A DNA stretch of 33,096 nt from Onstottus_B arcticum (GCA_038040485.1 JBBPIE010000051.1:1-33096), one strand, 5' to 3'; shown: positions 1-7,631, counted from the stretch's first letter. Translations and numbers: made by a program. Notes: generated from the letters alone by a model not told the origin.

Positions 1-63
1 TCATAGTTTGTCGGCTGGACTGCAGATTCCTCGCCCGCCCTTGTTCAACACATGCGTATAAAT
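1..63 (-). pseudogene. C-terminal remnant of integron-type tyrosine integrase
   Basis: Read on the minus strand, bases 63 to 1 encode IYTHVLNKGGRGICSPADKL and a TGA stop. This matches the extreme C-terminus of integron integrases, where the catalytic tyrosine sits in an (I)YTHVLN(R/K)GG motif. Only about 20 codons remain. Upstream in this frame (from about 64) the sequence changes abruptly into an ATTTG-rich tract. The matching N-terminal fragment lies at 595-807 in the same orientation, so both appear to be pieces of one broken gene. The identification rests on motif recognition and on the two pieces being collinear. Confidence 0.7.
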
Positions 64-65
64 CG

Positions 66-104
66 GCTCATTTTCCATTTACCATTTGCCATTTTCGATT
101 TTCA
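66..104. repeat. ATTTG-type low-complexity tract, left flank
   Basis: Short units resembling CCATTT/GCCATTTTC run up to the stop codon of the four-helix-bundle gene. A similar tract in the opposite orientation lies at 541-594. Together they form inverted flanks around that gene. Confidence 0.5.
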
Positions 105-487
105 TCTCTTATTGGCGCGGGCGGTTTTGAGTGATGACGTGAAAAGTCGGCAGAGTTCCTTGTTCTCCTCGATGATACTTGCCAGCAGCTCAGACTTAAG
201 AATCTCGCTGCGTTCGATCATGCGAAACCAGACAAACGTCTCATTCAGCTCCTTCAAGACAATACCGAGCTTGTGCACAAAATCAGGCTTTCCGCCCCTC
301 GCGCTTCGGGGTAGTTGGGTGCCGGAGAAGTTCCCGATCTCAGAATCTGTCCAGCGATGTGCTTTCCTGCCGGCGTCTTGGGCAAATTGGCCGAGAGCTT
401 GATGATGCGGACAGCAAAGTTAATCAGGCGTTCTTCCAGTTCGTCGGCTTTGGTCTGAGAGCTTTTTACGAATGGCTCATTTCCCAT
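102..487 (-). pseudogene. four-helix bundle (S23/IVP-like) protein, frameshifted
   Basis: The first ~67 residues (ELEERLINFAVRIIKLSANL ... GQILRSGTSPAPNYPEARGAES) match the four-helix-bundle family related to 23S rRNA intervening-sequence proteins and Avd. After GAES the frame runs into an early stop at 254. The expected continuation (DFVHKLGIVLKELNETFVWF ... ENKELCRLF ... KTARANKR) is intact in another frame and ends at 102. One missing base near 285-292 would explain this. The gene lies between the two halves of the broken integrase. Members of this family are commonly found as stray single-gene insertions. It is either a real pseudogene or a sequencing error. Confidence 0.75.
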
Positions 488-540
488 AGTTCATCATAAT
501 TGTTCGATTGCTTTGTCTATTGAGGAGCGGATTGTCTTCA

Positions 541-594
541 ATGACAAATGACGAATGACAAATGACAAATGGCAAATTGCAAATGAAAAATGGG
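541..594. repeat. ATTTG-type low-complexity tract, right flank
   Basis: A run of about seven variants of the 8-base unit TGACAAAT, ending exactly where the integrase N-terminal fragment is cut off (stop at 595-597). On the opposite strand it reads as ATTTGTC/ATTTGCC units, like the tract at 66-104, so the pair is inverted. Confidence 0.65.
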
Positions 595-807
595 CTATAC
601 CTCGGGTTCGCCCATCTCCATCGGGTGACGCTTGCCCTGAAACAAGATGAATCGCTTGATCCAATCTGCATAGGTCTTCTCAGTGCGTTTGCTGTAATGC
701 CGGGTGCGAATCGCTTGCCGCACCTGATCGAGAAGTTTCGGTTTGGACTCGGCAGATTGAGCCAGCCGCTGGTTGTTGTCGGTCGTTGCGCGCGCAGTGC
801 CGTAATG
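595..807 (-). pseudogene. N-terminal remnant of integron-type tyrosine integrase
   Basis: About 70 codons starting at ATG 807 include LLDQVRQAIRTRHYS, KRTEKTYADWIKRFILF and GKRHPMEMGEPEV. This is the SAM-like N-terminal core-binding domain of integron integrases, where R-x-RHYS-x-RTE-x-Y-x-WI is highly characteristic. The frame stops at 595 inside the ATTTG-rich tract. No catalytic Arg-His-Arg residues are left, and the Tyr-containing tail is found separately at 1-63. In an intact integron the attI site and cassettes would lie to the right of this 5' end. I found no convincing attI or attC core there. Confidence 0.75.
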
Positions 808-970
808 CATCAAAGGGGCTCCGTTAGCAGGCGCGACTATACAACGCAATCAAACCGCCGGCAAGGGGTCTGGGGTGCGCGCTACGATCTCGCTCGGCGA
901 GTCTTGTCCCCAGGTCTTTCAAAAACCCACCAACTGAAGTTGCCGGGATTCGCGAGGAGTCAGGGAAGAC

Positions 971-1054
971 GGCGGGGAAGAGAAGAAGCGCTCTAATACT
1001 CGAGCACTCTTAATGCTCGAAGGCTCGAGCGCGGCCTGATGACTCTTCCCCGCC
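971..1054. terminator. long imperfect hairpin, possible terminator
   Basis: Perfect 12-bp arms GGCGGGGAAGAG (971-982) and CTCTTCCCCGCC (1043-1054) enclose an inner palindrome GCGCTC/GAGCGC and repeated CTCGAG words. It lies just downstream of the minus-strand BON gene, so it may terminate that transcript, though there is no clear T-tract. It also sits on the 5' side of the integrase relic. Confidence 0.45.
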
Positions 1055-1095
1055 ATGTTGTTCTACTGCGATTGAAGCTTCGTTAACCGCGAGGA

Positions 1096-1464
1096 CTACT
1101 TGGCGTTCTTGTTCTTCGCGGCCGGCGCCGCCTTGGCCTCAGTCTCGCACTTGTTATCGACCTTCTTCACACAAGCCACGCGCTTGACCTGGTTTGTAGC
1201 GACGCCCTTCAATTGACCGGTCTTGACCTTGCCCGTAAGCGTTACCACCCCGGCGCTGGTCGATGCGTTGATGGTTGCGTCTTTTAGCGAGGGCGTCTTT
1301 GCCAGCTTGTCCTTCACCGCCGCGTTGATCTGATCGTCGGTCATCTTCGAACAATCAGCGGGCTCGGGTTTCATGGGCTTGGCGGGCTTGGTATTGCTGT
1401 TCTGAGCGGCAAATGCGCTGCCGGTCAGCAAAAGGAAAACTAGAGCAACTGCGATTCTCTTCAT
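1096..1464 (-). CDS. exported BON-domain protein
   Basis: The ATG at 1464 was chosen over an upstream one because AAGGAG lies 7-8 bases before it and the protein then opens with a clean signal peptide (MKRIAVALVFLLLTGSAFA). The mature 122-residue product has a Lys/Pro-rich linker, then a BON fold at about residues 40-95. There DDQINAAVKDKLAKTPSLKD, the ASTSAGVVTLTGKV strand-turn and the Gly-Val-Val-Thr-Leu-x-Gly core are typical of OsmY-like BON domains, which act in the periplasm or at the envelope. Three cysteines flank or lie in the domain. The C-terminus is an Ala/Lys-rich tail. It is a single-gene unit. Partner and ligand are unknown. Confidence 0.85.
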   Translation of the reverse strand: MKRIAVALVFLLLTGSAFAAQNSNTKPAKPMKPEPADCSKMTDDQINAAVKDKLAKTPSLKDATINASTSAGVVTLTGKVKTGQLKGVATNQVKRVACVKKVDNKCETEAKAAPAAKNKNAK

Positions 1465-1673
1465 CTGGACACTCCTTCGACGGTTGGATTGTTGCTTCAA
1501 GAGGTCCAAAACCCATGCGGCCCGGGTGGATCGCAGCCGACATAATAAGCTTTCTCAGGCCGGTGTACAACTTCAGGTGAGCTTAGATTGCGTAAGTCGT
1601 TGGCGCGCTCTCGGCGGCTCTGTGTCTTTAGGGCTCTGAGTACTTGGCGTTGAATTAATTTTGAGTCCAGCTA

Positions 1674-1712
1674 ACCGCCGAGGCGCAGAGACGCGGAGGT
1701 TACGCGGAGAAA
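1674..1712. repeat. GC-rich dispersed intergenic repeat (putative)
   Basis: The motif CCGCCGAGGCGCAGAGACGC followed by GGAG-containing words resembles a short interspersed repeat I associate with acidobacterial-type intergenic DNA. Only one copy is in this window, so the call rests on recognition alone. Confidence 0.3.
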
Positions 1713-1730
1713 GCTCTTAGAGTCAGAACG

Positions 1731-3338
1731 CTAGCCGAGCTTGCGGCCGCGCCAGTCCGAAAGCACCTCGCGAGCGGCGTTAAAGCCCGGCGCGCCCATT
1801 ACTCCGCCGCCGGGGTGCGTGCCCGACCCGCACAAGTACAACCCCTCGATCGGAGTCCGATACTTCGCCCACCCCGCCACCGGTCTCATAAAGAAGAGCT
1901 GATCGAGCGTCATATCTCCGTGGAAGATGTTTCCTCCAGTCAGTGAATACTCGCGCTCCATATCGAGCGGGGAAATCACCTGGCGATGAATGATCGCGTC
2001 GCGAATGTTGGGCGCGTAGTCGACGATTGCGTCGATGCAACGATCGGCGAACTCATCCTTGATCGTGTCCCAGTCTGCATCGCGAAGCGTGTACGGAGCG
2101 TACTGCGCGAAGACGCACATTATGTGTTTGCCGGGCGGCGCGATTGAATCGTCGTAGGTCGTCGGTATCGTGATCTCGACGAGCGGACTCTCCGAAGGCC
2201 GTCCCTGCTTCGCGTCTTCCCACGCACGATCGACGTACTCCATCGACGGGCAGACGTGGATCGTAGCCTTGTGCTGCGCTGCAAGCTCCGAACCGGGAAG
2301 GGAAGTGAAATCAGGCAATCTGTCGAGCGCAAGGTTGATCTTCATCGAGCAACCTTCCATTCGCATCTTCTCGACTTCGGCTCGAAACTCCGCGTCGATG
2401 TCCGCGGGATCGACTAGCTTCAAGAAAGTCACCTTTGGATCTGCATTCGAGATGATCACTCGCGCGTGAATTTCGTCCCCGTCATCGAGCGCGACTCCAT
2501 AAGCTCTTCCGTTGCGAGCGAGGACTCGAGCGACCTTCGCGTTGGTTCTGATTTCGGCGCCGGAGGCTTGGGCGGATTGGGCTAGGGCAACGCTGATCGC
2601 GCCCATGCCTCCGCGAACAAAGCCCCACAACCCGCGAACGCCGGTTGCGCCTCCCATCACGTGGTGCAGCATTATGTAAGCCGTGCCGGGTGTCGACGGC
2701 CCGCCGTTGGTACCGATCACGCCGTCAGTGGCGAGTGTCGCTTTTATCTCCTCCGACTCAAAACGTTCGTCCAGATAAGCTCGAACACTCTGGGTCATGA
2801 TCTTGATTAGGTGAGGAATATCCGGATCGCTAAAACGCAGCGCTTCGAGGCCGAGCTTGCCGAGCCCAATCATATCGCCGAGCTTGCGGCGGATGATGTT
2901 GGGCGGAGTCGTCATCAACAAACCCTCAACCCAGTCGCCAAGCCGCGCGAGCTGGTGTTCAAAGTCCGGATACGCTTCGGCGTCGCGCTTCGAGAACTTC
3001 GCTAGTTCGCCTTGCGTGCGCGCCATGTCTTGCCAGAAGAAAAGGTGGCGTCCGTCGGGAAACGCTGTGAAGAACGCAGGGTCTTTCGGATAGAGATGAA
3101 AGCCGAAGCGGGCCAGCTCGAGCTCTCGAATGATTCTCGGCTGAAGAAGCGAGCAGAGATAGGAAAGGGTTGAGACTTTATATCCAGGCCAGACTTCTTC
3201 GGTAACGCAGGCGCCACCGACGACTTCGCGCCGTTCGAGCACGACTACGCTTAGCCCGGCACGCGCCAGGTACGCGGCAGTCACCAGTCCGTTGTGGCCG
3301 CCTCCGATTATCACCGCGTCGTATGTGTTGGCTGTCAT
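1731..3338 (-). CDS. PYROXD2-like FAD-dependent oxidoreductase
   Basis: A 535-residue flavoprotein of the phytoene-desaturase/PYROXD2 type. The N-terminus holds the dinucleotide fold GGGHNG at residues 12-17 with the ribose-binding Glu at 35 (VVVLERREVVGGACVTEE). The C-terminus holds the second FAD-contact motif, GLYLCGSGTHPGGGVMGAPG at about 499-518. Length and both motifs fit full-length family members. There is no signal peptide, so it is cytosolic. It starts at an ATG with only a weak purine-rich upstream stretch. No carotenoid genes are nearby, so true phytoene desaturation is unlikely. The substrate is unknown. Confidence 0.88.
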   Translation of the reverse strand: MTANTYDAVIIGGGHNGLVTAAYLARAGLSVVVLERREVVGGACVTEEVWPGYKVSTLSYLCSLLQPRIIRELELARFGFHLYPKDPAFFTAFPDGRHLFFWQDMARTQGELAKFSKRDAEAYPDFEHQLARLGDWVEGLLMTTPPNIIRRKLGDMIGLGKLGLEALRFSDPDIPHLIKIMTQSVRAYLDERFESEEIKATLATDGVIGTNGGPSTPGTAYIMLHHVMGGATGVRGLWGFVRGGMGAISVALAQSAQASGAEIRTNAKVARVLARNGRAYGVALDDGDEIHARVIISNADPKVTFLKLVDPADIDAEFRAEVEKMRMEGCSMKINLALDRLPDFTSLPGSELAAQHKATIHVCPSMEYVDRAWEDAKQGRPSESPLVEITIPTTYDDSIAPPGKHIMCVFAQYAPYTLRDADWDTIKDEFADRCIDAIVDYAPNIRDAIIHRQVISPLDMEREYSLTGGNIFHGDMTLDQLFFMRPVAGWAKYRTPIEGLYLCGSGTHPGGGVMGAPGFNAAREVLSDWRGRKLG

Positions 3339-3378
3339 TTCGTCTTTCTTGGTGAAGGTGATCGATTAACCTGTGCGA

Positions 3379-3449
3379 GCGTCCGTCCGTGGGCCCCTTC
3401 TCAATGCGAAGAGGCCTGCGGACCGAGGGGCGCCCACGGAGGGACGCCC
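3379..3449. repeat. imperfect inverted repeat between two genes
   Basis: GCGTCCGTCCGTGGGC (from 3379) pairs imperfectly with GCCCACGGAGGGACGCC (to about 3448). It sits in the 128-bp gap downstream of the DinB gene and upstream of the oxidoreductase, both on the minus strand. It could be a dispersed palindromic element or a terminator. No T-run follows. Confidence 0.45.
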
Positions 3450-3466
3450 GTACAGGGGTTCGTCGT

Positions 3467-3991
3467 TCAACCTGACTGGCTGCCAGTTCGATGAGCGCGT
3501 ATCCAAAGCTCGTCGAGCGATCCCGCCTTCAACATCTTTGTTACATAAACGATCTGCCCGGTGTGTACGGCTAGGTGAATCGAGATGTTGAGTATGAGGT
3601 CGAAAACGGTGGGCACGTAGTTGGGCTCGTCAGTCGCGTCGAGAAACCGCGAGGTGTCGAATGAGTCCAGCACCCGACCAGCCTCTCTAATTGTTTCGTC
3701 GAAAGTCTCGATCAGTTGTTGTTTGGGCAACGGGCCGCGCTCAGCGAACTCAGCCGGACGATCGCGTTCGTATTGGATTCCGCCGATTCGGTTTGAAAGA
3801 TAGTGTCGCATTGAGCCGGAGACGTGCAGCACGAGGTTACCAACTGAGTTGGCCTGCTCGTTGGGCCGCCACCAGAGTTGCTCTTCGGAGAGTTCTTCGA
3901 CGCAGGAACGAATTTGCGAGGGGAGGATTCGGGTGATTCGATTGCGCAAGGCTTCGAGTGCCACGGCGTTCAACGTGTTCGTTGGTTCCAT
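3467..3991 (-). CDS. DinB-family putative metalloenzyme
   Basis: A 174-residue four-helix protein of the DinB/YfiT superfamily. The metal-binding His triad is visible: one in NLVLHVSGSMRHYLSNRIGG and two in SIHLAVHTGQIVYVTKM. The sequence EELSEEQLWWRPNEQANSVG is a hallmark of the DUF1572/DinB branch. In this superfamily such proteins are divalent-metal-dependent, and some are mycothiol- or bacillithiol-type S-transferases. The real role here is unknown. The start at 3991 is supported by AGGAG 7 bases upstream, so a longer reading starting at 4021 is rejected. Confidence 0.85.
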   Translation of the reverse strand: MEPTNTLNAVALEALRNRITRILPSQIRSCVEELSEEQLWWRPNEQANSVGNLVLHVSGSMRHYLSNRIGGIQYERDRPAEFAERGPLPKQQLIETFDETIREAGRVLDSFDTSRFLDATDEPNYVPTVFDLILNISIHLAVHTGQIVYVTKMLKAGSLDELWIRAHRTGSQSG

Positions 3992-4146
3992 CGTTTGCTC
4001 CTGAGTTTGAGTTGAGCGCAACGGTCAATGCGCGCGGTCAAACGGAATCGTGGATCATACGGCATACGCGAACAACGGCGCAAATAGACGACCGTTGTTG
4101 CTAGTTGAAGGGTTGAAACACCGGATTTCGCTGCGGTTCAACGCGA

Positions 4147-5358
4147 TCAGCAGATATCAAGCCTCGCGACAACCTCTACGTGATAGGTCTGCGGAAACAT
4201 GTCCAGCGCGACGACGCTTCGAAGTTCATAGCCCGCGTCGAGCAGCTTGCGAAGATCGCGAGCAAGCGTTGACGGGTCGCAAGAGACGTAGGTGATTCGC
4301 GCTGGTCTCGCGGCGATGATGTGGGGAATCGTGTCCGCTGCGCCGGCGCGCGGCGGATCGAGCAGAATAAGATCAGGCGCCGGATTGCGCCTGGCGGCGA
4401 AGCGTTCGAGCCACGTGGCCGCGTTGGATTGATGAACGTCGGCGTTTGAGACATTGTTTGCAGCGATGTTGTCGGCTGCAAATGAGGCGGCACGGCGATC
4501 TGATTCGATCCCAATGACTCTTGTGTAACGGCGGGCGAGCGGCAACGTGAAAAGGCCAACCCCCGCGAAGAGGTCGATCGCAAGCAAGCCCGATTCGTCG
4601 CCGACGGCTTCGGCGAGGAGCGTTTCAATCATGAGGGAGTTCGCTTGAAAGAAAGCCGCCGGGCTGAAGCGAAAGTTGAATTCCGCGAGTCCTCTGCCCA
4701 GGACGCCGCCGGGCAGGCCGCTCACTTGCGGCTCGAATGAAACCCCCGAGTCGCCAGCGGCGATGTTGATCTCCATCGAGCGTCCGGAGGACTCGATCAG
4801 ATCGGGATTGCCGGCGATGGCGTCTCGCAAGGACCCAAGCGCTGCGTCCAACCCGGGCAATAGGATGGCGCAGCTTGCGACGTCACAAACCGAGCGCAAG
4901 CCGCCGCGCGCAAACCCAACCCGCGTCGAAGTTTCATCCAGTCGTTCGACTTTGACCTGCGCTCGCGCTCGATAGCCAAACTCCGCGGCGTGCCTGATCT
5001 CGATCTCGCCCGGCCAGTCTATGCGACCGACGCGTTCGAGGGCGTCGCGGACAAAGCCAGTCTTTGCTTCAAGCTGCGCGTTGTAGTTGATGTGCTGAAG
5101 CTGACAGCCGCCGCACTCGCCGTAGTAGCGGCAGGGAGCTTCGCGTCTTGAATCGGCAGGGATAAGGACTTGTTCGATGGCGGCGCGCGCGAAGTTCTTC
5201 TTTCTCTCGGTAATGCGTACGCGAAGACGTTCGCCCGCTGCGGCAAATGGAATGAAGACGGCAAGGCCGTCGTGCCGGGCGACCGCTTCGCCGCCATACG
5301 CGAGACGGTCGGTCGTCAGTTCGATGATGTCGCCGGCGGAGAGCGAAGTGTCAGTCAC
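4147..5358 (-). CDS. rlmD: 23S rRNA (uracil-C5)-methyltransferase, RlmD/TrmA family
   Basis: A complete 403-residue SAM-dependent RNA m5U methyltransferase. It has an N-terminal TRAM domain (about 5-62) and a [4Fe-4S] cluster set, C76, C82, C85 (CRYYGECGGC) and C163. The SAM-binding motif FAGVGLF is at 264-270, LDPPRAG at 333-339, the catalytic nucleophile C360 in YVSCDPSTLARD, and the general-base Glu at 395. All key residues are present, so it should be active. The start is GTG. The first in-frame ATG is far too late for the TRAM domain. Whether the target is U1939, U747 or both cannot be told from sequence alone. It lies 65 bp downstream of a co-directional hypothetical gene. Confidence 0.92.
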   Translation of the reverse strand: MTDTSLSAGDIIELTTDRLAYGGEAVARHDGLAVFIPFAAAGERLRVRITERKKNFARAAIEQVLIPADSRREAPCRYYGECGGCQLQHINYNAQLEAKTGFVRDALERVGRIDWPGEIEIRHAAEFGYRARAQVKVERLDETSTRVGFARGGLRSVCDVASCAILLPGLDAALGSLRDAIAGNPDLIESSGRSMEINIAAGDSGVSFEPQVSGLPGGVLGRGLAEFNFRFSPAAFFQANSLMIETLLAEAVGDESGLLAIDLFAGVGLFTLPLARRYTRVIGIESDRRAASFAADNIAANNVSNADVHQSNAATWLERFAARRNPAPDLILLDPPRAGAADTIPHIIAARPARITYVSCDPSTLARDLRKLLDAGYELRSVVALDMFPQTYHVEVVARLDIC

Positions 5359-5423
5359 GCCTTCACACTAGCAGCTTGCGGGGTGTCGGGAAACAAAGGT
5401 AGTGGCGCGGCAGTAACAGCGTC

Positions 5424-6206
5424 TCACATGTAGAACAAACTAAGGCGTGGAATCCGATTCAGCTCACGCAACCGGCGGGCGACGAAGTTCCGGACGGTCT
5501 GTTCGTAGAATTCCTTCTCCATCTTTTTCTTGTAGGAGCGAAGCTGTGTTTTCGCTTCTGCGTTAATCGAATCTATCTCGGCTTCAGCGGAGGATCTCAC
5601 GGCGCTTTCGAGGATCAGCCGCTCGATCGAATCGAGGTCGCGCTCCAACGCTTCAGCATCGACCTTCGAGGAGGCCGCGACCTCGGCGGCGATGGTCTCG
5701 AGCCGCGAGAGAGAGCGAGCGAGTGTGTCGGCGAGCTCAACACGGCTCGAGCTGATCGCCAGATCCAAAGCCTGACGAAGCTCAGTTGCTGAACGCGCAA
5801 GGAAGTCAAGCAGCGCTTCTCGAGGAAAGGCTTCTGGTCTTTGTTTGCGGGTGGATTTGTTGGAGGCGGCGTCCTCTGCGGCTTCGGGGCCCGAACCGGT
5901 CAGAGCGAGCCGATGCTCGGCAAAGGTCGCTTCGACCTCTTGCTGACAATAGAGTATCGAGTTGATCTTGCGGAATGGGTGGGCGCGTGAATCGTAAGCG
6001 TCGAACGACTTGTTAATGGCGCGAAGGACGATGTGGAGAGGAATCCCGGCGTTCTGCCAGCTCTCTACGAGCGCCCAATCCATGGGCGAGATAAGCAGCG
6101 GCTTGCCGCGGCGGCGCACAAACTCTTCTTCGACTTCGGTGAAGTAGTTGAAGTAGTTTAGCCGGTCAGTCGAATCCAAGCCGGCTTCTTCGCTGGTGCT
6201 ATCCAA
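5424..6206 (-). CDS. conserved hypothetical protein with helical C-terminus
   Basis: A 260-residue soluble protein without signal peptide or membrane segment. The N-terminal ~95 residues (LNYFNYFTEVEEEFVRRRGK, PLLISPMDWALVESWQNAGI, then FDAYDSRAHPFRKINSILYC) form a compact, conserved-looking domain. The C-terminal half is Ala/Glu/Arg-rich and strongly helical, probably coiled coil (about 130-250). No catalytic motif is apparent. The only usable starts are TTG at 6206 or TTG at 6179, neither with a strong ribosome-binding site. It precedes rlmD on the same strand and may be cotranscribed with it. I do not recognise a function. Confidence 0.75.
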   Translation of the reverse strand: MDSTSEEAGLDSTDRLNYFNYFTEVEEEFVRRRGKPLLISPMDWALVESWQNAGIPLHIVLRAINKSFDAYDSRAHPFRKINSILYCQQEVEATFAEHRLALTGSGPEAAEDAASNKSTRKQRPEAFPREALLDFLARSATELRQALDLAISSSRVELADTLARSLSRLETIAAEVAASSKVDAEALERDLDSIERLILESAVRSSAEAEIDSINAEAKTQLRSYKKKMEKEFYEQTVRNFVARRLRELNRIPRLSLFYM

Positions 6207-6222
6207 TGTTCACCGCACTTCT

Positions 6223-6307
6223 GGGAGCGCAAGCATCCCTGCCTGTCGCGCTAGCCACCCGCTATCTCTCTCGCGAGCTGCCGGCAGGCAAGGATGCCTG
6301 CGCTCCC
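6223..6307. repeat. dispersed palindromic element, copy 1
   Basis: Arms of 23 bp (6223-6245 beginning GGGAGCGCAAGCATCCC, and 6285-6307 ending GCCTGCGCTCCC) are almost perfectly inverted around a 39-base loop. A second copy with the same arms is at 14752-14824. It behaves like a REP/MITE-type non-autonomous repeat. Confidence 0.85.
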
Positions 6308-6317
6308 GGCGGTTGGG

Positions 6318-6464
6318 TCAAAAGCGATTTGCTATCTCGCCGACCAGACAAAGCAGGATGACGGCCGCGGCCATGTCGAGCAAGAAAAGTCCAATGAGCG
6401 GCCACGCTTCTTTAGAGGCTGCCGCGTTGTGTTTGGCTATCTGCTCTTTCGGGTAGTCTGCCAT
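6318..6464 (-). CDS. 48-residue single-pass membrane protein
   Basis: A short reading frame starts at ATG 6464 with an excellent ribosome-binding site, AGGAG at 6473-6477, and stops at 6320-6318. The product starts MADYPKEQIAKHNAAASKEA, a hydrophilic N-terminus. A single transmembrane helix follows (about 22-44: WPLIGLFLLDMAAAVILLCL) and then a short basic end. It lies between two minus-strand genes, 83 bases downstream of the 6548-7093 gene, and its 3' end abuts the palindromic element. The function is unknown. Small membrane proteins of this form often modulate larger complexes, but nothing here shows which. Confidence 0.72.
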   Translation of the reverse strand: MADYPKEQIAKHNAAASKEAWPLIGLFLLDMAAAVILLCLVGEIANRF

Positions 6465-6547
6465 TTGGTCTTCTCCTAACAGGGGAATTAGAAAGCTTTT
6501 GACAAGTCAAAGCGAGCCAAGAAAAAACGCGATTGGGCGCCGCCGAG

Positions 6548-7093
6548 TCACGCCAGCGGCGTGAAGCTGCTTATGATGGCGCCTTCGACAATCTCGAGCT
6601 GCTCACGCACGATCTCGGCTCTCGCTTCGGGGAGCCGTAACCGCGACGCGATCTCTTCCACCGCCACCGACAGCTCCTGGTGCAACACGTTGGCAATCCG
6701 CTCGCGTTCCGCCGAAGGCACTGCGTCGGGATTGAAGTTACTCCGCGGCCGCTCGGAGGACGGTTCGCCCGGATTCTTCTTCAGAGCGATTATCAGCGAG
6801 GCGAAGTTCGGAATGGGATGCACGCGCGTTCGGCGAAAGCCTTCGCGCATCATTCGCTTGATCTCATCTTCGTTGGAGTCCGAGAGTGCTGCGAGCGACT
6901 GTTCATCGCCGTTGGTCCAGTTGTTATCGGACAAGTCTTCGTAGAAACGGCGAACGCCTTTGAATGCGTCTTCTGTGTTGGAGGTCTGGCGCTCGAAGCG
7001 CGAGAAGCGATCAAGGATCCGGCCGTGCGCGACCTCGAGCTCGTCGCGAATCATGTCGGTTATTTCCTGTCGCTCGTTAGGCCTGATCTTCAT
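6548..7093 (-). CDS. hypothetical helical protein
   Basis: A 181-residue soluble protein beginning MKIRPNERQEITDMIRDELE. The ATG at 7093 has a GGGGGA ribosome-binding site, so the longer frame back to 7471 is not used. That upstream part has no protein-like features and contains the plus-strand promoter at 7302. The sequence is charged and mostly helical, with a possible coiled coil near residues 10-60 (DELEVAHGRILDRFSRFERQ) and a second helical segment at the C-terminus (ERIANVLHQELSVAVEEIAS). No family was recognised. Confidence 0.6.
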   Translation of the reverse strand: MKIRPNERQEITDMIRDELEVAHGRILDRFSRFERQTSNTEDAFKGVRRFYEDLSDNNWTNGDEQSLAALSDSNEDEIKRMMREGFRRTRVHPIPNFASLIIALKKNPGEPSSERPRSNFNPDAVPSAERERIANVLHQELSVAVEEIASRLRLPEARAEIVREQLEIVEGAIISSFTPLA

Positions 7094-7301
7094 GTTGTCC
7101 CCCAGAGTGCAGCCTGCCCAAAAGCGCAGCCAATACAATAGACGAAGCCGCGCGCGCGAACAAGCCTCGGCTCCGATGAAAGGCCGTCGAACCGGCTCCG
7201 GTGTTGTTTCGGACCCGGGTTCAAGGCGGTCACGTCCGAAACGAACTCGATTGCTCCTGCGGCGAGGCCGGAAAATATTTTTCCCGATACCGGAATATAA
7301 G

Positions 7302-7331
7302 TTGACACAACCGTCCTGTGGGCCGTAGTAT
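7302..7331 (+). promoter_or_regulatory. sigma-70-type promoter for the zinc-ribbon gene
   Basis: TTGACA (7302-7307), an 18-base spacer and TAGTAT (7326-7331) lie 64 bases before the ATG at 7395. The -35 box is consensus. No operator-like repeat overlaps it, although an A/T-rich stretch precedes it. Confidence 0.6.
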
Positions 7332-7394
7332 GACCAAAATAATCCTGAGTCCGACGAACAATATTCCGACGATGTGGTCGCGAGGGAGGAGACG

Positions 7395-7631
7395 ATGGTC
7401 GCTGTGAAGACAACGCTAAAGGCTGCCAGCCCCAGCACTGAGGCCGAAAACTGCCCGCATTGCCAAGGCAACGGAACGGTCCGGTACTCAAACGAAATCT
7501 CTTATTTTGAGGATTTGCGCAGTTGCGTCCGGTGCGACGCCGGTCGCGCTGTTGAGATGAGGATCGGTGAGATAGTCAGGCGGGCGCAGGCTGACGAACG
7601 GTTTCCCAGACGTCATCGACCTGGAGCCTAG
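7395..7631 (+). CDS. small CxxC/CxxC zinc-ribbon protein
   Basis: A 78-residue protein starting at ATG 7395 behind GGAGG (the GTG at 7374 is less likely). Two knuckles, CPHCQGNG at about 21-28 and CVRC about 20 residues later, would bind one zinc. The first resembles a DnaJ-type CxxCxGxG module. The C-terminal third is basic (RRAQADERFPRRHRPGA), so nucleic-acid binding is possible. It has its own promoter and converges on the aminotransferase gene, from which it is separated by only 65 bp. The function is unknown. Confidence 0.65.
   Translation: MVAVKTTLKAASPSTEAENCPHCQGNGTVRYSNEISYFEDLRSCVRCDAGRAVEMRIGEIVRRAQADERFPRRHRPGA

Noticed and set aside
850..1060. Possible attI/attC sites next to the integrase relic
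   Set aside because: The hairpin at 971-1054 is long enough, but I find no GTTRRRY/RYYYAAC core pair in the right positions.
1731..3338. Carotenoid biosynthesis phytoene desaturase
   Set aside because: The motifs fit the broader family but there are no carotenoid genes nearby, and the overall pattern fits the PYROXD2 branch better.
7094..7471. In-frame upstream extension of the 6548-7093 protein
   Set aside because: A strong ribosome-binding site supports the inner ATG at 7093. The upstream stretch has no protein-like pattern and contains the promoter of the plus-strand zinc-ribbon gene.
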